A stretch of DNA of 64,000 nt from Microbacterium sp. (GTDB lineage: Bacteria; Actinomycetota; Actinomycetes; Actinomycetales; Microbacteriaceae), in the NCBI RefSeq assembly GCF_031178445.1, contig NZ_JAPSIY010000005.1, forward strand, positions 62,001 through 126,000. The letters are read 5' to 3'. A program made the position numbers and the translations under genes. Positions 27,365 to 37,397 of the stretch are shown one piece after another; the stretch's first letter is position 1; every line of letters begins with the position of its first letter. The notes beneath the pieces were generated by a model. That model was not told the DNA's origin, did not search any database, and was given only the letters and a program-made list of their open reading frames with translations.

Positions 27365-28570
27365 ATGCCCGACCGAATGCCGATGAGCCGACGTGCCGTC
27401 ATCACCGCAGGGGCGCTCGGCGCCGTCAGCGCGGCGCTGCCGATCGGTGCAGCGCATGCAGCCCCGGCGACCCCAGCCGGCCCCGTATCCGGGCGCCCGG
27501 GCCCGAAGGCTCCGCGCCTGCGATTCCGCACCGACGGAACGTTCAAAGTGGTGCAGTTCAACGACACGCAGGACGACGAGCGCACGGACCGGCGCACGGT
27601 CGAGCTGATGGAGAAGGTGCTCGACCAGGAGAAGCCCGACTTCGTCGTGATCAACGGCGACGTGATCACGGGCGGCTGCGAGACCCGGCTCGCGGTGAAG
27701 CAGGCGATCAACAACGTCGTCTGGCCGATGGAGTCCCGCGGGATCCCGTGGGCGGTCACCTACGGGAACCACGACGAGGACTCGCTGCCCCAGTCGGGCG
27801 TCGATGAGGCGGGCATGCTCGAGATCTACCGTTCGTACGACCACAACATGAACGCCGAGAACGAGCGCGGATTGACGGGCACCAGCAACACGATCGTGCA
27901 GATCTCGTCGTCGGTGAAGAAGAACCGTGAGGCCTTCGCCCTGTGGCTGCTCGACTCTGGCCGGTACGCGCCCAAGACGATCAACGGTCAGGACTTCGCC
28001 GGCTATCCGACGTGGGACTGGCTGCGCATGGACCAGGTCACGTGGTACCGCGAGCAGTCGCAGCGACTCGAGCAGCATCACGGCCGCAAGCTGCCTGGAC
28101 TCATGTTCCTGCACATCGCGCTGTGGGAGCACCGCTTCATGTGGTGGGGCGGCGTCGACACCCGCACGGCCGCGGACGCAGCGCGGGGCAAGGCCCGCCA
28201 CGGCATCATCGGCGAGCGCAACGAGGACGAGTGCCCCGGTCCGATCAACTCGGGGATGTACAACGCGATCCTCGAGCGCGGCGATGTGAAGGGCGTGTTC
28301 GTCGGCCACGATCACATCAACGACTACGTGGGCGACTACTACGGCGTCATGCTCGGCTACGCGCCCGGTACCGGCTTCGGTGCATACGGCCTCCCCGGCG
28401 CACAGCGCAACCGCATGCGCGGGGGCCGCGTGTTCGAGCTCACCGAGAACGGCGACGACGTCGCGATCGCGACCCGCGTGGTCTACGCCCGCGATCTGGG
28501 CATCGACCTGACGGCGAACGATCAGCCCATGGAGCCGCTGCCGCTGGCGCCGAAGCAGCAGCAGCTCTGA
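27365..28570 (+). CDS. Tat-exported metallophosphoesterase
   Basis: A 401-residue calcineurin-like phosphoesterase with a twin-arginine signal: MSRRAVITAGALGAVSAALP, then AHA-A near residue 32 as a likely cleavage site. Metal-binding motifs follow in order: FNDTQDD, INGDVITGG, YGNHDED, FLHIALWEH and FVGHDHIND. The substrate is unknown; similar proteins act on phosphodiesters or nucleotides outside the cell. GAGGAG precedes the ATG. It stands alone and is convergent with the FrnE-like gene, with a large branched hairpin between them. Confidence 0.88.
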   Translation: MPDRMPMSRRAVITAGALGAVSAALPIGAAHAAPATPAGPVSGRPGPKAPRLRFRTDGTFKVVQFNDTQDDERTDRRTVELMEKVLDQEKPDFVVINGDVITGGCETRLAVKQAINNVVWPMESRGIPWAVTYGNHDEDSLPQSGVDEAGMLEIYRSYDHNMNAENERGLTGTSNTIVQISSSVKKNREAFALWLLDSGRYAPKTINGQDFAGYPTWDWLRMDQVTWYREQSQRLEQHHGRKLPGLMFLHIALWEHRFMWWGGVDTRTAADAARGKARHGIIGERNEDECPGPINSGMYNAILERGDVKGVFVGHDHINDYVGDYYGVMLGYAPGTGFGAYGLPGAQRNRMRGGRVFELTENGDDVAIATRVVYARDLGIDLTANDQPMEPLPLAPKQQQL

Positions 28571-28582
28571 CCCGAGTAAGCG

Positions 28583-28632
28583 CGCGGCGGCGCGGCAGGT
28601 GCTCGCGATCGAGCGACCGTCGCGCCGCCGCG
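28583..28632. terminator. Branched inverted repeat, bidirectional terminator candidate
   Basis: Outer arms CGCGGCGGCGCG and CGCGCCGCCGCG (12 bp, perfect) enclose a 26-nt loop that itself holds a small hairpin, GCTCG-CGAT-CGAGC. It lies between two convergent genes. Confidence 0.6.
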
Positions 28633-28648
28633 ATGTTCGGCGGTCTTC

Positions 28649-29323
28649 TCAGGCCTGGACGGGCGTTCCGCGCTTGGCCCACATGTCGCGCAGCACGTTC
28701 TCGAACGCCGCAGGCGGCTGCGCCCCTGAAATCCCGTACTGGCCGTCGAGTACGAAGAACGGCACGCCGTTGATGCCGTACGCGCGCGCCTGTGCCTGAT
28801 CTGCGCGCACCGCGTCGAGGTACTCGGCCGACTCCAGCGCCGCGCGCGCCTCGTCCGCGTCCAGCCCCACCTCGACGGCGAGTTCGACCAGGTCGTCGAT
28901 GCGGCCAACGTGCCTGCCCTCGGTGAAGTAGGCCGACATCAGCCGCTCCTCCATCTCGGACTGCAACCCCTTCGCCTTCGCGAAATGCAGCAGCTCGTGG
29001 GCCTTGACGGTGTTCGTGTGCTGCAGCAGGTCGAAGCGGTACTGCAGGCCGGCACCGGCGGCGACGTCCGTGACGTTGGACAGCATCTGCTCGACATGCT
29101 CGCGCGGCATGCCCTTGTGGCCTGCGAGGAAGTCCACCTCGTCGCCGTCGAAGTCGACCGGGGTGTCGGGCGAGAGCTCGAAGGAGTGGAAGGTGATCGT
29201 GACCTGCGGGGCGTCCGCGTCGCCTGCCGTCGCGGCGATTCCCTTCTCCAGATTGCGCTTGCCGATGTAGCACCAGGGGCATGCGATGTCGGACCAGATG
29301 TCGATGGAGATGGGTTCGCTCAC
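28649..29323 (-). CDS. DsbA-family oxidoreductase, FrnE-like
   Basis: A 224-residue thioredoxin-fold protein with the active site CPWC (C15-C18) in WSDIACPWCYIG and the cis-proline loop INGVPFFVLDGQYGISGAQ. It has no signal peptide, so it is cytoplasmic like FrnE rather than periplasmic DsbA. GTG at 29323 gives the standard family N terminus MSEPISIDIWSD; no Shine-Dalgarno is visible, and no clear -10 box sits at leaderless spacing. The role in redox balance is inferred. Confidence 0.9.
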   Translation of the reverse strand: MSEPISIDIWSDIACPWCYIGKRNLEKGIAATAGDADAPQVTITFHSFELSPDTPVDFDGDEVDFLAGHKGMPREHVEQMLSNVTDVAAGAGLQYRFDLLQHTNTVKAHELLHFAKAKGLQSEMEERLMSAYFTEGRHVGRIDDLVELAVEVGLDADEARAALESAEYLDAVRADQAQARAYGINGVPFFVLDGQYGISGAQPPAAFENVLRDMWAKRGTPVQA

Positions 29324-29363
29324 ATTGAGGCCAACCGCGCCCGCGCCGAACGTATTCCGTTGA

Positions 29364-29369
29364 TAGCAT
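29364..29369 (+). promoter_or_regulatory. -10 box of the first tandem NTPase gene, leaderless
   Basis: TAGCAT with 6 nt to ATG at 29376. Confidence 0.5.
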
Positions 29370-29375
29370 CTTCGG

Positions 29376-29930
29376 ATGCTCTCAGCCGGCGATCCGCTCC
29401 CCTTGCGGCCTGAGCGCGTGCTCATCGCAGGGGTGACAGGATCGGGCAAGACGACACTCGCACGGCGGCTGGCCGCCCGCTGGGGTCTCGTCCATCATGA
29501 GATCGACGCGCTGTTCCACGGACCGGACTGGACGCCGCGTCCTGAGTTCCTCGACGACGTGCGCGCCTTCGCCGCGACCGACCGCTGGATCACCGAATGG
29601 CAGTACACCAGCAAAGGCACCGGCGAGATCCTCCCCGGTCGCGCGGATCTCGTCGTCTGGCTCGACTATCCGTTCCCTCTGGTCCGCCTTCGGCTCCTAC
29701 GGCGCACGGTGAAGCGCCGCCTCCTGCGCACGCGACTGTGGAACGGCAACGTGGAGCCTCCCCTGTGGAGCCGCGAGGCGTGGAGCGGGGACAACGACAT
29801 CCTGCGCTGGCAGAAGGATACGCGCGGGAAGTGGGACGAGCGGATGCCGCAGGTGGAGGCATCCTTCCCGCATCTCACGATCGTCCGGCTGCGTCATCCG
29901 CGCGAGACCGAACGGTGGCTGAATCCGTGA
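29376..29930 (+). CDS. P-loop NTPase/kinase-like protein, tandem copy 1
   Basis: A 184-residue small P-loop protein of the adenylate-kinase-like 'topology modulation' group. Walker A GVTGSGKTT is at about residues 19-27, HHEIDALFHGPDWTPRPEF is the conserved second motif, and VVWLDYPF resembles Walker B. The C-terminal half has an Arg-rich lid, LRLLRRTVKRRLLRTR. The substrate is unknown. The gene is followed by a paralogue; their first 240 nt after about codon 5 differ at only four positions, while the rest has diverged. Confidence 0.8.
   Translation: MLSAGDPLPLRPERVLIAGVTGSGKTTLARRLAARWGLVHHEIDALFHGPDWTPRPEFLDDVRAFAATDRWITEWQYTSKGTGEILPGRADLVVWLDYPFPLVRLRLLRRTVKRRLLRTRLWNGNVEPPLWSREAWSGDNDILRWQKDTRGKWDERMPQVEASFPHLTIVRLRHPRETERWLNP
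29391..29630 (+). repeat. 240-bp near-identical repeat, unit 1
   Basis: Matches 29954-30193 with 4 mismatches by eye. It covers the P-loop half of the first NTPase gene; identity falls sharply right after it. Confidence 0.9.
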
Positions 29931-29938
29931 GGGCACCG

Positions 29939-30502
29939 ATGCTGAACGCCCGCGACCCGCTCCCCTTCCGGCCTGAGCGCGTGCTCATCGCAGGGGTGAC
30001 AGGATCGGGCAAGACGACAATCGCACGGCGGCTGGCCGCCCGCTGGGGTCTCGTCCATCATGAGATCGACGCGCTGTTCCACGGACCGGACTGGACGCCG
30101 CGTCCTGAGTTCCTCGACGACGTGCGCGCCTTCGCCGCGACCGACCGCTGGATCACCGAATGGCAGTACACCAGCAAAGGCACCGACGAGATCATGACAC
30201 CTCGCGCCCAGCTGGCGATCTGGCTCGACTATCCGTGGCCGGTGGTGCGTGCACGACTGCTGCGACGCACGCTCGGCCGCAGCATCTTGCGGACGGCAAT
30301 GTACAACGGCAACGTCGAGAAGCCGCTGTGGCGGCTGGTGGCGACCCGCGATCCGTACGAGAACATCCTCGCGTGGCAGACCAGAACACGCTCCTTCTGG
30401 ACCGAGCGGATGCCGCAGAAACGACAGCAGTTCCCGCACCTGACGATCGTCCGTCTCGCCCACCCGCGTGAGACGGAGCGCTGGCTGCGCCACCTCCCCT
30501 GA
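29939..30502 (+). CDS. P-loop NTPase/kinase-like protein, tandem copy 2
   Basis: A 187-residue paralogue of the preceding gene with the same Walker A GVTGSGKTT and HHEIDALFHGPDW. ATG at 29939 is chosen for GAGGG just upstream; GTG at 29927, overlapping the stop of copy 1, is an in-frame alternative that would add four residues. The C-terminal half differs from copy 1 (for example LRRTLGRSILRTAMYNGNV), though both end in FPHLTIVRL-HPRETERWL. It is probably cotranscribed with copy 1. The function is unknown. Confidence 0.8.
   Translation: MLNARDPLPFRPERVLIAGVTGSGKTTIARRLAARWGLVHHEIDALFHGPDWTPRPEFLDDVRAFAATDRWITEWQYTSKGTDEIMTPRAQLAIWLDYPWPVVRARLLRRTLGRSILRTAMYNGNVEKPLWRLVATRDPYENILAWQTRTRSFWTERMPQKRQQFPHLTIVRLAHPRETERWLRHLP
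29954..30193 (+). repeat. 240-bp near-identical repeat, unit 2
   Basis: Direct repeat of 29391-29630, offset 563 bp. It lies in the second NTPase gene in the same frame. Confidence 0.9.
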
Positions 30503-30534
30503 TCGGCGGCCGAGGCCGGCCCTTCTCGTGTCGC

Positions 30535-31338
30535 TCAGCGAGACGAGTCCGGCGCGTCCACGGCACCGCCGAATCGGCGGTCGCGCGACAGGTAGATCTG
30601 GATCGCCCGCCAGAGCTCCTCACGGGAGAAGTCCGGCCACAACGTGTCGAGGAACACCATCTCGGCATAGGCCGACTGCCACAGCAGGAAGTTGGAGGTG
30701 CGCTGCTCTCCCGAACTGCGCAGGAACAGATCCACATCGGGCATGTCGGGCACGTACAGGTGGCGCCGGATCTGCTTCTCGGTAATGGCGCCCGGCTTCA
30801 GGCGGCCCGCCTTCACGTCCTCCGCCATCGCGCGCACGGCGTCGACGAGCTCGACCCTGCCGCCGTAGTTCACGCACATCGTCAGCGTGAGCACGTCATT
30901 GCCGCGCGTGAGCTGCTCGGCGTACTGCAGCTCCTTGATCACGGAGCCCCACAGTCGCGGCTTGCGGCCGGCCCAGCGCACGCGCACGCCCCATTCGTTC
31001 AGCTGGTCGCGCCGGCGGTGCAGCACGTCGCGGTTGTACCCCATCAGGAAGCGCACCTCCTCGGGCGAACGGGCCCAGTTCTCGGTCGAGAACGCGTACA
31101 CCGACAGATGCTTCACCCCCGCTTGGATGGCGCCGGCGACCACGTCGAGCAGCACTTCCTCACCGGCCTTGTGCCCTTCGATCCGGTTCAGCCCCCTGCG
31201 GTTCGCCCAGCGGCCGTTGCCGTCCATGACGATCGCCACATGGTTCGGCACGGCGGCGAACGTGGGAGGGTGCACTCCGGTCCAGTCCAGCGGCCGGTAC
31301 GGCACGGCGTCCTTGTGCGTGTACGGTTTCGGGGTCAC
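30535..31338 (-). CDS. uppS: Isoprenyl transferase (cis-prenyl diphosphate synthase)
   Basis: A 267-residue cis-prenyltransferase making the long-chain polyprenyl carrier lipid for cell wall synthesis. The catalytic region [16 protein letters not shown] has D39, and the family motifs [15 protein letters not shown] and [24 protein letters not shown] are intact. GTG at 31338 overlaps the recO stop (GTGA) and has AAGGA upstream. The recO-uppS pair is typical of actinobacteria. Confidence 0.95.
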   Translation of the reverse strand: MTPKPYTHKDAVPYRPLDWTGVHPPTFAAVPNHVAIVMDGNGRWANRRGLNRIEGHKAGEEVLLDVVAGAIQAGVKHLSVYAFSTENWARSPEEVRFLMGYNRDVLHRRRDQLNEWGVRVRWAGRKPRLWGSVIKELQYAEQLTRGNDVLTLTMCVNYGGRVELVDAVRAMAEDVKAGRLKPGAITEKQIRRHLYVPDMPDVDLFLRSSGEQRTSNFLLWQSAYAEMVFLDTLWPDFSREELWRAIQIYLSRDRRFGGAVDAPDSSR

Positions 31339-32078
31339 CTGGTTCCTTCCGAGCGGCCGTCCGAGACATGGGCGAGCGAGCGGATGCCGCGCTCGAGGTG
31401 GTACTGGGCATAAGCGGCGATGGTGCCGGATGCGGCGGCCGTGTCCGGCACCGGCGCGGCGTCCACCGTGTGCCAGTCCCCCGCCATCAGGGCTCGCAGC
31501 AGCGCGAGCGCTGACGGCGCGATGCGTGGGCTGCCGGCCGGCGCGCATGCGGAGCAGACCAGCCCGCCCAGTGGCGCGCCGAACGTCGCGTGCGGCCCCG
31601 GTGCGCCGCAGCGCGCGCAATCATCCAGCGCGGGAGCCCACCCCGACAGCGCCATGACCCGCAGCAGGTACGAATCGAGGATGCTGCGAGCGGCGTGCTC
31701 GCCGCGTGAGAGCGCGCGCAGACCCCCGACGAGCAGGAGATACTGCTCAAGGGTCGCCTCGGCTTCGTTGAGCCTGTCCGCGGTCTCGACCATGGCGTTG
31801 GCTGCGGTGAACCGTTCGTAGTCCGCGGCGATCTCGGCGCCGTAGGCGCCCAGCGACTCTGCCTGCTGCACGATGTCGAGGGAGCGCCCCCTGTACAGCT
31901 GGACATCGGCGACCATGAACGGCTCGAGACGGGAGCCGAACTTCGACGAGGTGCGCCGCACGCCCTTGGCGACGGCGCGGATCTTGCCGTTTCGCCGTGA
32001 GAGCATCGTGACGATGCGATCCGCCTCACCCAGCTTGTGGGTGCGCAGGATCACCGCTTCGTCTCGGTAGGTGGGCAT
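31335..32078 (-). CDS. recO: DNA repair protein RecO
   Basis: A 247-residue RecO, which loads RecA with RecR during recombinational repair. It starts [23 protein letters not shown], the family N terminus, and has a zinc site CARCGA...CSAC in the C-terminal half. ATG at 32078 lies 6 nt after GATAAT on the minus strand, so it is likely leaderless. It is divergent from the TRIC-like gene with only 36 bp between start codons. Confidence 0.94.
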   Translation of the reverse strand: MPTYRDEAVILRTHKLGEADRIVTMLSRRNGKIRAVAKGVRRTSSKFGSRLEPFMVADVQLYRGRSLDIVQQAESLGAYGAEIAADYERFTAANAMVETADRLNEAEATLEQYLLLVGGLRALSRGEHAARSILDSYLLRVMALSGWAPALDDCARCGAPGPHATFGAPLGGLVCSACAPAGSPRIAPSALALLRALMAGDWHTVDAAPVPDTAAASGTIAAYAQYHLERGIRSLAHVSDGRSEGTR

Positions 32079-32084
32079 CCATCG

Positions 32085-32090
32085 ATTATC
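32085..32090 (-). promoter_or_regulatory. -10 box of recO, leaderless
   Basis: GATAAT on the minus strand with 6 nt to ATG at 32078. Confidence 0.55.
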
Positions 32091-32102
32091 CTCCGCGCAC
32101 GC

Positions 32103-32108
32103 GAGAAT
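32103..32108 (+). promoter_or_regulatory. -10 box of the TRIC-like gene, leaderless
   Basis: GAGAAT with 6 nt to GTG at 32115. It is weaker than others, but it sits where the -35 of recO would be, so the two promoters overlap. Confidence 0.4.
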
Positions 32109-32114
32109 GGACGC

Positions 32115-32801
32115 GTGACAGAACCGCTCTTCACCATCCCGCTGTGGGCAGATCTGCTGGGCGTCGGCCTCGGCGGCATCCAGGGTGCCATGTTCGCCTC
32201 CGGGTTCCAGGGGCAGCGTCGGCTCGACTGGCTGGGCGTCGCGATCATCGGCGTCATGATCGGCATGGGCGGCGGCCTCATCCGGGATCTGCTGATCGGC
32301 CAACCTCCGGCGACGCTGCAGAGCAATTGGTACCTGCTCACAGCTGTGGGTGCCGCGCTGTTCGGCATGCTGCTCGCCGGCGTCTTCAACCGCATCAACA
32401 CATTCATCGTCGTGCTCGACGCCCTCGTCATCGGCATGTTCGGCGCGTTCGGCGTGAGCAAGGCCATCGCGGTCGGATTGCCCGAGGTGCCAGCGGTGTT
32501 CATCGGCGTCTGTGCGGCGGTAGGGGGCAGCGTGCTGCGTGACATGCTGATGGGCCTTCCCGTCGCCATCATGCACGTGGGCTCGCTGTACGCCGTGGCC
32601 GCAGGCGCCGGGTGCGTGTTCATCGTGGCCGCACACGCCTTCGGCATGCAGATCAGCCTGGCCGCCGTCATCGGCATCATCGTCACCGCGGTGATCAGGG
32701 TGCTCGCCGTGGTGTTCGACGTGTCGCTGCCCGAGCAGCGCCGCATCTACCGGCGCAAGGTCGCTGCGGAGACCGGCGTCGTGCCGACGATCAAGCCGTA
32801 G
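32115..32801 (+). CDS. Trimeric intracellular cation (TRIC) channel family protein
   Basis: A 228-residue membrane protein with seven hydrophobic helices built as two repeats. The repeated signatures are [19 protein letters not shown] (first) and [19 protein letters not shown] (second), as in the UPF0126/TRIC family. GTG at 32115 is favoured over the longer track ORF because the extension overlaps recO. Bacterial members form K+-permeable channels; the physiological role here is not known. Confidence 0.9.
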   Translation: MTEPLFTIPLWADLLGVGLGGIQGAMFASGFQGQRRLDWLGVAIIGVMIGMGGGLIRDLLIGQPPATLQSNWYLLTAVGAALFGMLLAGVFNRINTFIVVLDALVIGMFGAFGVSKAIAVGLPEVPAVFIGVCAAVGGSVLRDMLMGLPVAIMHVGSLYAVAAGAGCVFIVAAHAFGMQISLAAVIGIIVTAVIRVLAVVFDVSLPEQRRIYRRKVAAETGVVPTIKP

Positions 32802-32824
32802 GGGTGCGCGGCCCTTCGCACGAC

Positions 32825-32859
32825 GGCGCCCCGGATGCGGTATGTGCTTCCGGGGCGCC
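32825..32859. terminator. Hairpin between convergent TRIC-like gene and leuA
   Basis: Arms GGCGCCCCGGA and TCCGGGGCGCC, 11 bp and perfect, with a 13-nt loop. It probably terminates both genes. Confidence 0.65.
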
Positions 32860-32938
32860 CTCGCGATCGCACGGACGGGTGGTCACGGGCGGACGCTCCA
32901 CGCACGGGTGACGGCGCGGAGGCGGATCTGGGTGGCAG

Positions 32939-34726
<1,788 letters not shown>

Positions 34727-34742
34727 TCAGGCCAACACGAGC

Positions 34743-34783
34743 GCCGCGACGAGAGAGGCCCGAAGATCAGGACTCGTCGCGGC
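34743..34783 (-). promoter_or_regulatory. leuA leader stem-loop (attenuator candidate)
   Basis: Perfect 11-bp inverted repeat, arms CTCGTCGCGGC and GCCGCGACGAG, loop 19 nt. The first arm on the transcript covers the last codons of the leader peptide, so a ribosome at the leucine codons or the stop would change folding. Confidence 0.65.
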
Positions 34784-34814
34784 AGCTAAGAAGAAGCAGT
34801 CCGCCCAGAGGCAT
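34767..34814 (-). CDS. leuA leader peptide, leucine-rich
   Basis: A 15-residue open frame, MPLGGLLLLSCRDES, absent from the ORF track. Five of 15 residues are Leu, four of them consecutive (CTG CTT CTT CTT). The CTT codons are uncommon in this GC-rich genome, which could make it a sensitive leucyl-tRNA sensor. ATG at 34814 lies exactly 6 nt after TACGAT, so the transcript likely begins at this start codon. leuA follows 73 nt after the stop. Leucine attenuators at leuA have been predicted in actinobacteria; this one fits that pattern. Confidence 0.8.
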   Translation of the reverse strand: MPLGGLLLLSCRDES

Positions 34815-34820
34815 GGGTCG

Positions 34821-34826
34821 ATCGTA
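34821..34826 (-). promoter_or_regulatory. -10 box of the leuA leader, leaderless leader peptide
   Basis: TACGAT on the minus strand with 6 nt to the leader peptide ATG at 34814. Confidence 0.55.
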
Positions 34827-34892
34827 ACAGCATCCCCGGCCTGCTCGCACGACGACGGTGAGACGATCCGCTCACGGCTGACACTAGAGATC

Positions 34893-35546
34893 ATGAGCAC
34901 AACGCCCAGAACCCCGGCGCTCGCCGGCATCGCCCTTGTCGGAATGCTCAGTCTGAGCGCGTGCGCCGGCTCCCCCGGTTCGCGCCCTCCGGCTGACGGC
35001 GCGTCTTCAGAACCGGCACTCGCGACCGCCGTGCCAGCGCCGCCTTCCGGGGAGGTGATCGGAACCGGCACGGTGATGGACATCGGCGGGTCCGTCGAGC
35101 TCTGCCTCGGCGCGGTCGCCGAGTCGTATCCCCCGCAGTGCGCGGGCGTGCCGATGACGGGCTGGACGTGGGACGGAGTCGAGGGGGCCGAGCGGAGCGG
35201 TGAGGTGAGCTGGGGCGCCTACGCGGTGACCGGCCGCTACGACGGCGAGACGTTCACTCTGACCGGGCAGCCGATGCTGCTCGCCCTGTACGATCCGATG
35301 GCTCCGGAGGATCCCACCGGGGGCGGCACGGGCGACACGGCCGAACCGCGGCTGATCGAGATCCAGGACCAGCTTCCCGAGCTGCTCGGCGATGACGGCG
35401 CAAGCTACCTGGGCTCGTTCCCTGACCGCGGCTACCTGTGGGTGGACATGGTGTGGGATGACGGCACGCTGCAGGACGCCGCGGACGAGGACTTCGGCGA
35501 TGACGTCGTGGTCATCCGCTCGGCGTTGCGGCCGGTCGAGGGCTGA
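34893..35546 (+). CDS. Hypothetical lipoprotein
   Basis: A 217-residue secreted lipoprotein I do not recognise. The signal peptide ends in LSAC with C24 as the lipid anchor, followed by a Pro/Ser/Ala-rich linker to about residue 50. The mature part contains VELCLGAVAESYPPQCAG (two Cys), then several Trp and an acidic C terminus. ATG at 34893 gives the proper signal peptide; the longer track ORF crosses leuA. It is convergent with the quinone oxidoreductase gene, with a 5-bp gap. Confidence 0.75.
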   Translation: MSTTPRTPALAGIALVGMLSLSACAGSPGSRPPADGASSEPALATAVPAPPSGEVIGTGTVMDIGGSVELCLGAVAESYPPQCAGVPMTGWTWDGVEGAERSGEVSWGAYAVTGRYDGETFTLTGQPMLLALYDPMAPEDPTGGGTGDTAEPRLIEIQDQLPELLGDDGASYLGSFPDRGYLWVDMVWDDGTLQDAADEDFGDDVVVIRSALRPVEG

Positions 35547-35551
35547 ACCGG

Positions 35552-36499
35552 TCAGGGGACCAGCGCCACCTTGCCGCCGGGGTGTCCGTCGGCGAGGAAG
35601 CGGAGCGCGGCAGGGGCGTCGCTCAGCGCGAACATGCGCGACATCGGCACGACCAGCCGTCCTTCCTCGGCGAGCTCGACCAGGCGGGCACGCACGCCGT
35701 CACGGAAACGTGCACTCTCCGGCTGCGACCCTGCGATCGCCCGGAAGCCGTGCTGCTCGGCGCGGCCAGCCGCAGCGATCGTGACCACGCGCGAGAGGTC
35801 GGACAGGAGCGCGAGCGAGACGTCCACTGCCTCGTCCGTGCCGACCGCGTCCAGGGCGGCGTCGATGCCGGCCGCTCCCGACGCCTCCACCGTCTCCAGC
35901 ACCCGCGCCAGCAGACCGTCGCCGTAGGCGACGGGTACCCCTCCGAACCGGCGGACGACGTCGAAGCGTGCTCGTCGCGCAGTGCCGATCACCCGGATGC
36001 CGCGCAGCGCTGCCAGCTGGAGAACGCTCACCCCGACCGCACCCGAGGCGCCGTGCAGCAGCACGGTCTCCCCTGGCGCCGCGCGGACGGTCTGCAGCAT
36101 GTCGGCCGCCGTCGTCCCTGCCAGCAGCAGGTTGGCCGCCTCGGGATGCGACAGCGTCGCGGGCTTGCGCAGCACCTTCTCGGCGGGGACCGTCAGCTCG
36201 TCGGCATAGCCGCCGCGCACGCGGAACGCGATCACCTCGTCGCCGACGGCGACCGCACCAGTCACGATCTCGGTTTCAGGGCCCACCGCCGTCACCACGC
36301 CTGAGACCTCGTACCCGATCGGCACCGGCAGCTCGACGCCGGTCCGCGGGGCGGCGACGTGCTTCGCGTCGGCCGGGTTCACGCCCGCGGCGAGCGTCCG
36401 GATCGTGACCTCCCCGCGCCGCGGCGCCGGAGGTTCGTATTCGACCAGGCGCCACCCGTCAGGCGATCCCCAGTTCTCGGCGATCCAGCGGTGTGCCAT
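35552..36499 (-). CDS. NADP-dependent quinone oxidoreductase-like protein (MDR superfamily)
   Basis: A 315-residue zinc-independent medium-chain dehydrogenase. The N-terminal domain has AAGVNPADAKH and PIGYEVSGVV. The nucleotide-binding domain has VLLHGASGAVGVSVLQLA near residues 146-163. Zinc ligands are absent, as in quinone oxidoreductases. ATG at 36499 is one base after the era stop, so it is probably cotranscribed with era. The substrate is unknown. Confidence 0.88.
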   Translation of the reverse strand: MAHRWIAENWGSPDGWRLVEYEPPAPRRGEVTIRTLAAGVNPADAKHVAAPRTGVELPVPIGYEVSGVVTAVGPETEIVTGAVAVGDEVIAFRVRGGYADELTVPAEKVLRKPATLSHPEAANLLLAGTTAADMLQTVRAAPGETVLLHGASGAVGVSVLQLAALRGIRVIGTARRARFDVVRRFGGVPVAYGDGLLARVLETVEASGAAGIDAALDAVGTDEAVDVSLALLSDLSRVVTIAAAGRAEQHGFRAIAGSQPESARFRDGVRARLVELAEEGRLVVPMSRMFALSDAPAALRFLADGHPGGKVALVP

Positions 36500-36500
36500 G

Positions 36501-37397
36501 TCAGAAGCCGAGACGACCCAGCTGCTTGGGGTCGCGCTGCCATTCCTTCGCGACGCGCACGTGGAGCTTCAGGAAGACCCTGGTGCCGAGCAGCTGCTCG
36601 ATGCCTTCGCGTGCGTTCGCGCCGACATCGCGCAGGCGTGCGCCCTTGCGCCCGATGATGATCGCCTTCTGACTGTCGCGCTCGACCACGATCGAGGCAT
36701 GCACATCGGTGAGGTCGCTGTCCTCACGGGGCTCCACCTCGTCGACGACCACGGCGATCGAGTGCGGCAGCTCGTCCCGCACCCCCTCGAGCGCCGCCTC
36801 CCGAATGATCTCGGCGATGCGGTCCTCGTCCGACTCATCGGTGACGATCCCGGCGTCGTACAGGCGCGGACCTTCGGGCAGGAGCTGCAGCATCTCGTCG
36901 GCGAGCACGTCCAGCTGCTCGCGCGTGAGCGCTGACAGCGGGATCACCGCCGCCCAGTCCTCGCGCAGGGAGTCGACCTCCATGAGGCGCTCGACGATGT
37001 CGTCCTTCTCGGCCGCATCCGTCTTGGTGACGATCGCGACCTTCTTCGCACGCGGGTAGCCGTCGAGCGACGCGGCGATACGGCGGTCACCAGGACCGAC
37101 TTTCTCGGTCGCCGGAACGCAGAAGCCGATCACGTCGACATCGCCCAGCACCTGCTCCACAAGGTCGTTCAACCGTTCACCGAGAAGCGTACGGGGCTTG
37201 TGGATACCGGGCGTGTCGACGATGACGAGCTGGCCGTCGGGTCGGTTCAGGATGCCGCGGATCGCCCGCCTGGTGGTCTGCGGCTTCTCGCTGGTGATCG
37301 CGATCTTCTCCCCCACGAGAGCGTTCGTCAACGTCGATTTGCCGACATTGGGCCGCCCTACGAACGTCACGAACCCACTGCGCGTGTTCTCAGTCAT
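36501..37397 (-). CDS. era: GTPase Era
   Basis: A 298-residue GTPase needed for 16S rRNA processing and 30S assembly. G1 GRPNVGKST is at residues 14-22, G3 VDTPGIHKP and G4 TKTD follow, and the C-terminal KH domain contains KAIIIGRKGARLRDVG. ATG at 37397 has GGAGG 8 nt upstream and overlaps the preceding gene by 8 bases; the earlier ATG at 37415 lacks a binding site. It belongs to the hit-phoH-ybeY-corC-era operon. Confidence 0.96.
   Translation of the reverse strand: MTENTRSGFVTFVGRPNVGKSTLTNALVGEKIAITSEKPQTTRRAIRGILNRPDGQLVIVDTPGIHKPRTLLGERLNDLVEQVLGDVDVIGFCVPATEKVGPGDRRIAASLDGYPRAKKVAIVTKTDAAEKDDIVERLMEVDSLREDWAAVIPLSALTREQLDVLADEMLQLLPEGPRLYDAGIVTDESDEDRIAEIIREAALEGVRDELPHSIAVVVDEVEPREDSDLTDVHASIVVERDSQKAIIIGRKGARLRDVGANAREGIEQLLGTRVFLKLHVRVAKEWQRDPKQLGRLGF

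Noticed and set aside
29376-30502. Tandem NTPases as a toxin-antitoxin or defence pair
   Set aside because: Both are paralogous P-loop proteins with the same fold and no nuclease or antitoxin-like features, so nothing beyond duplication supports this.
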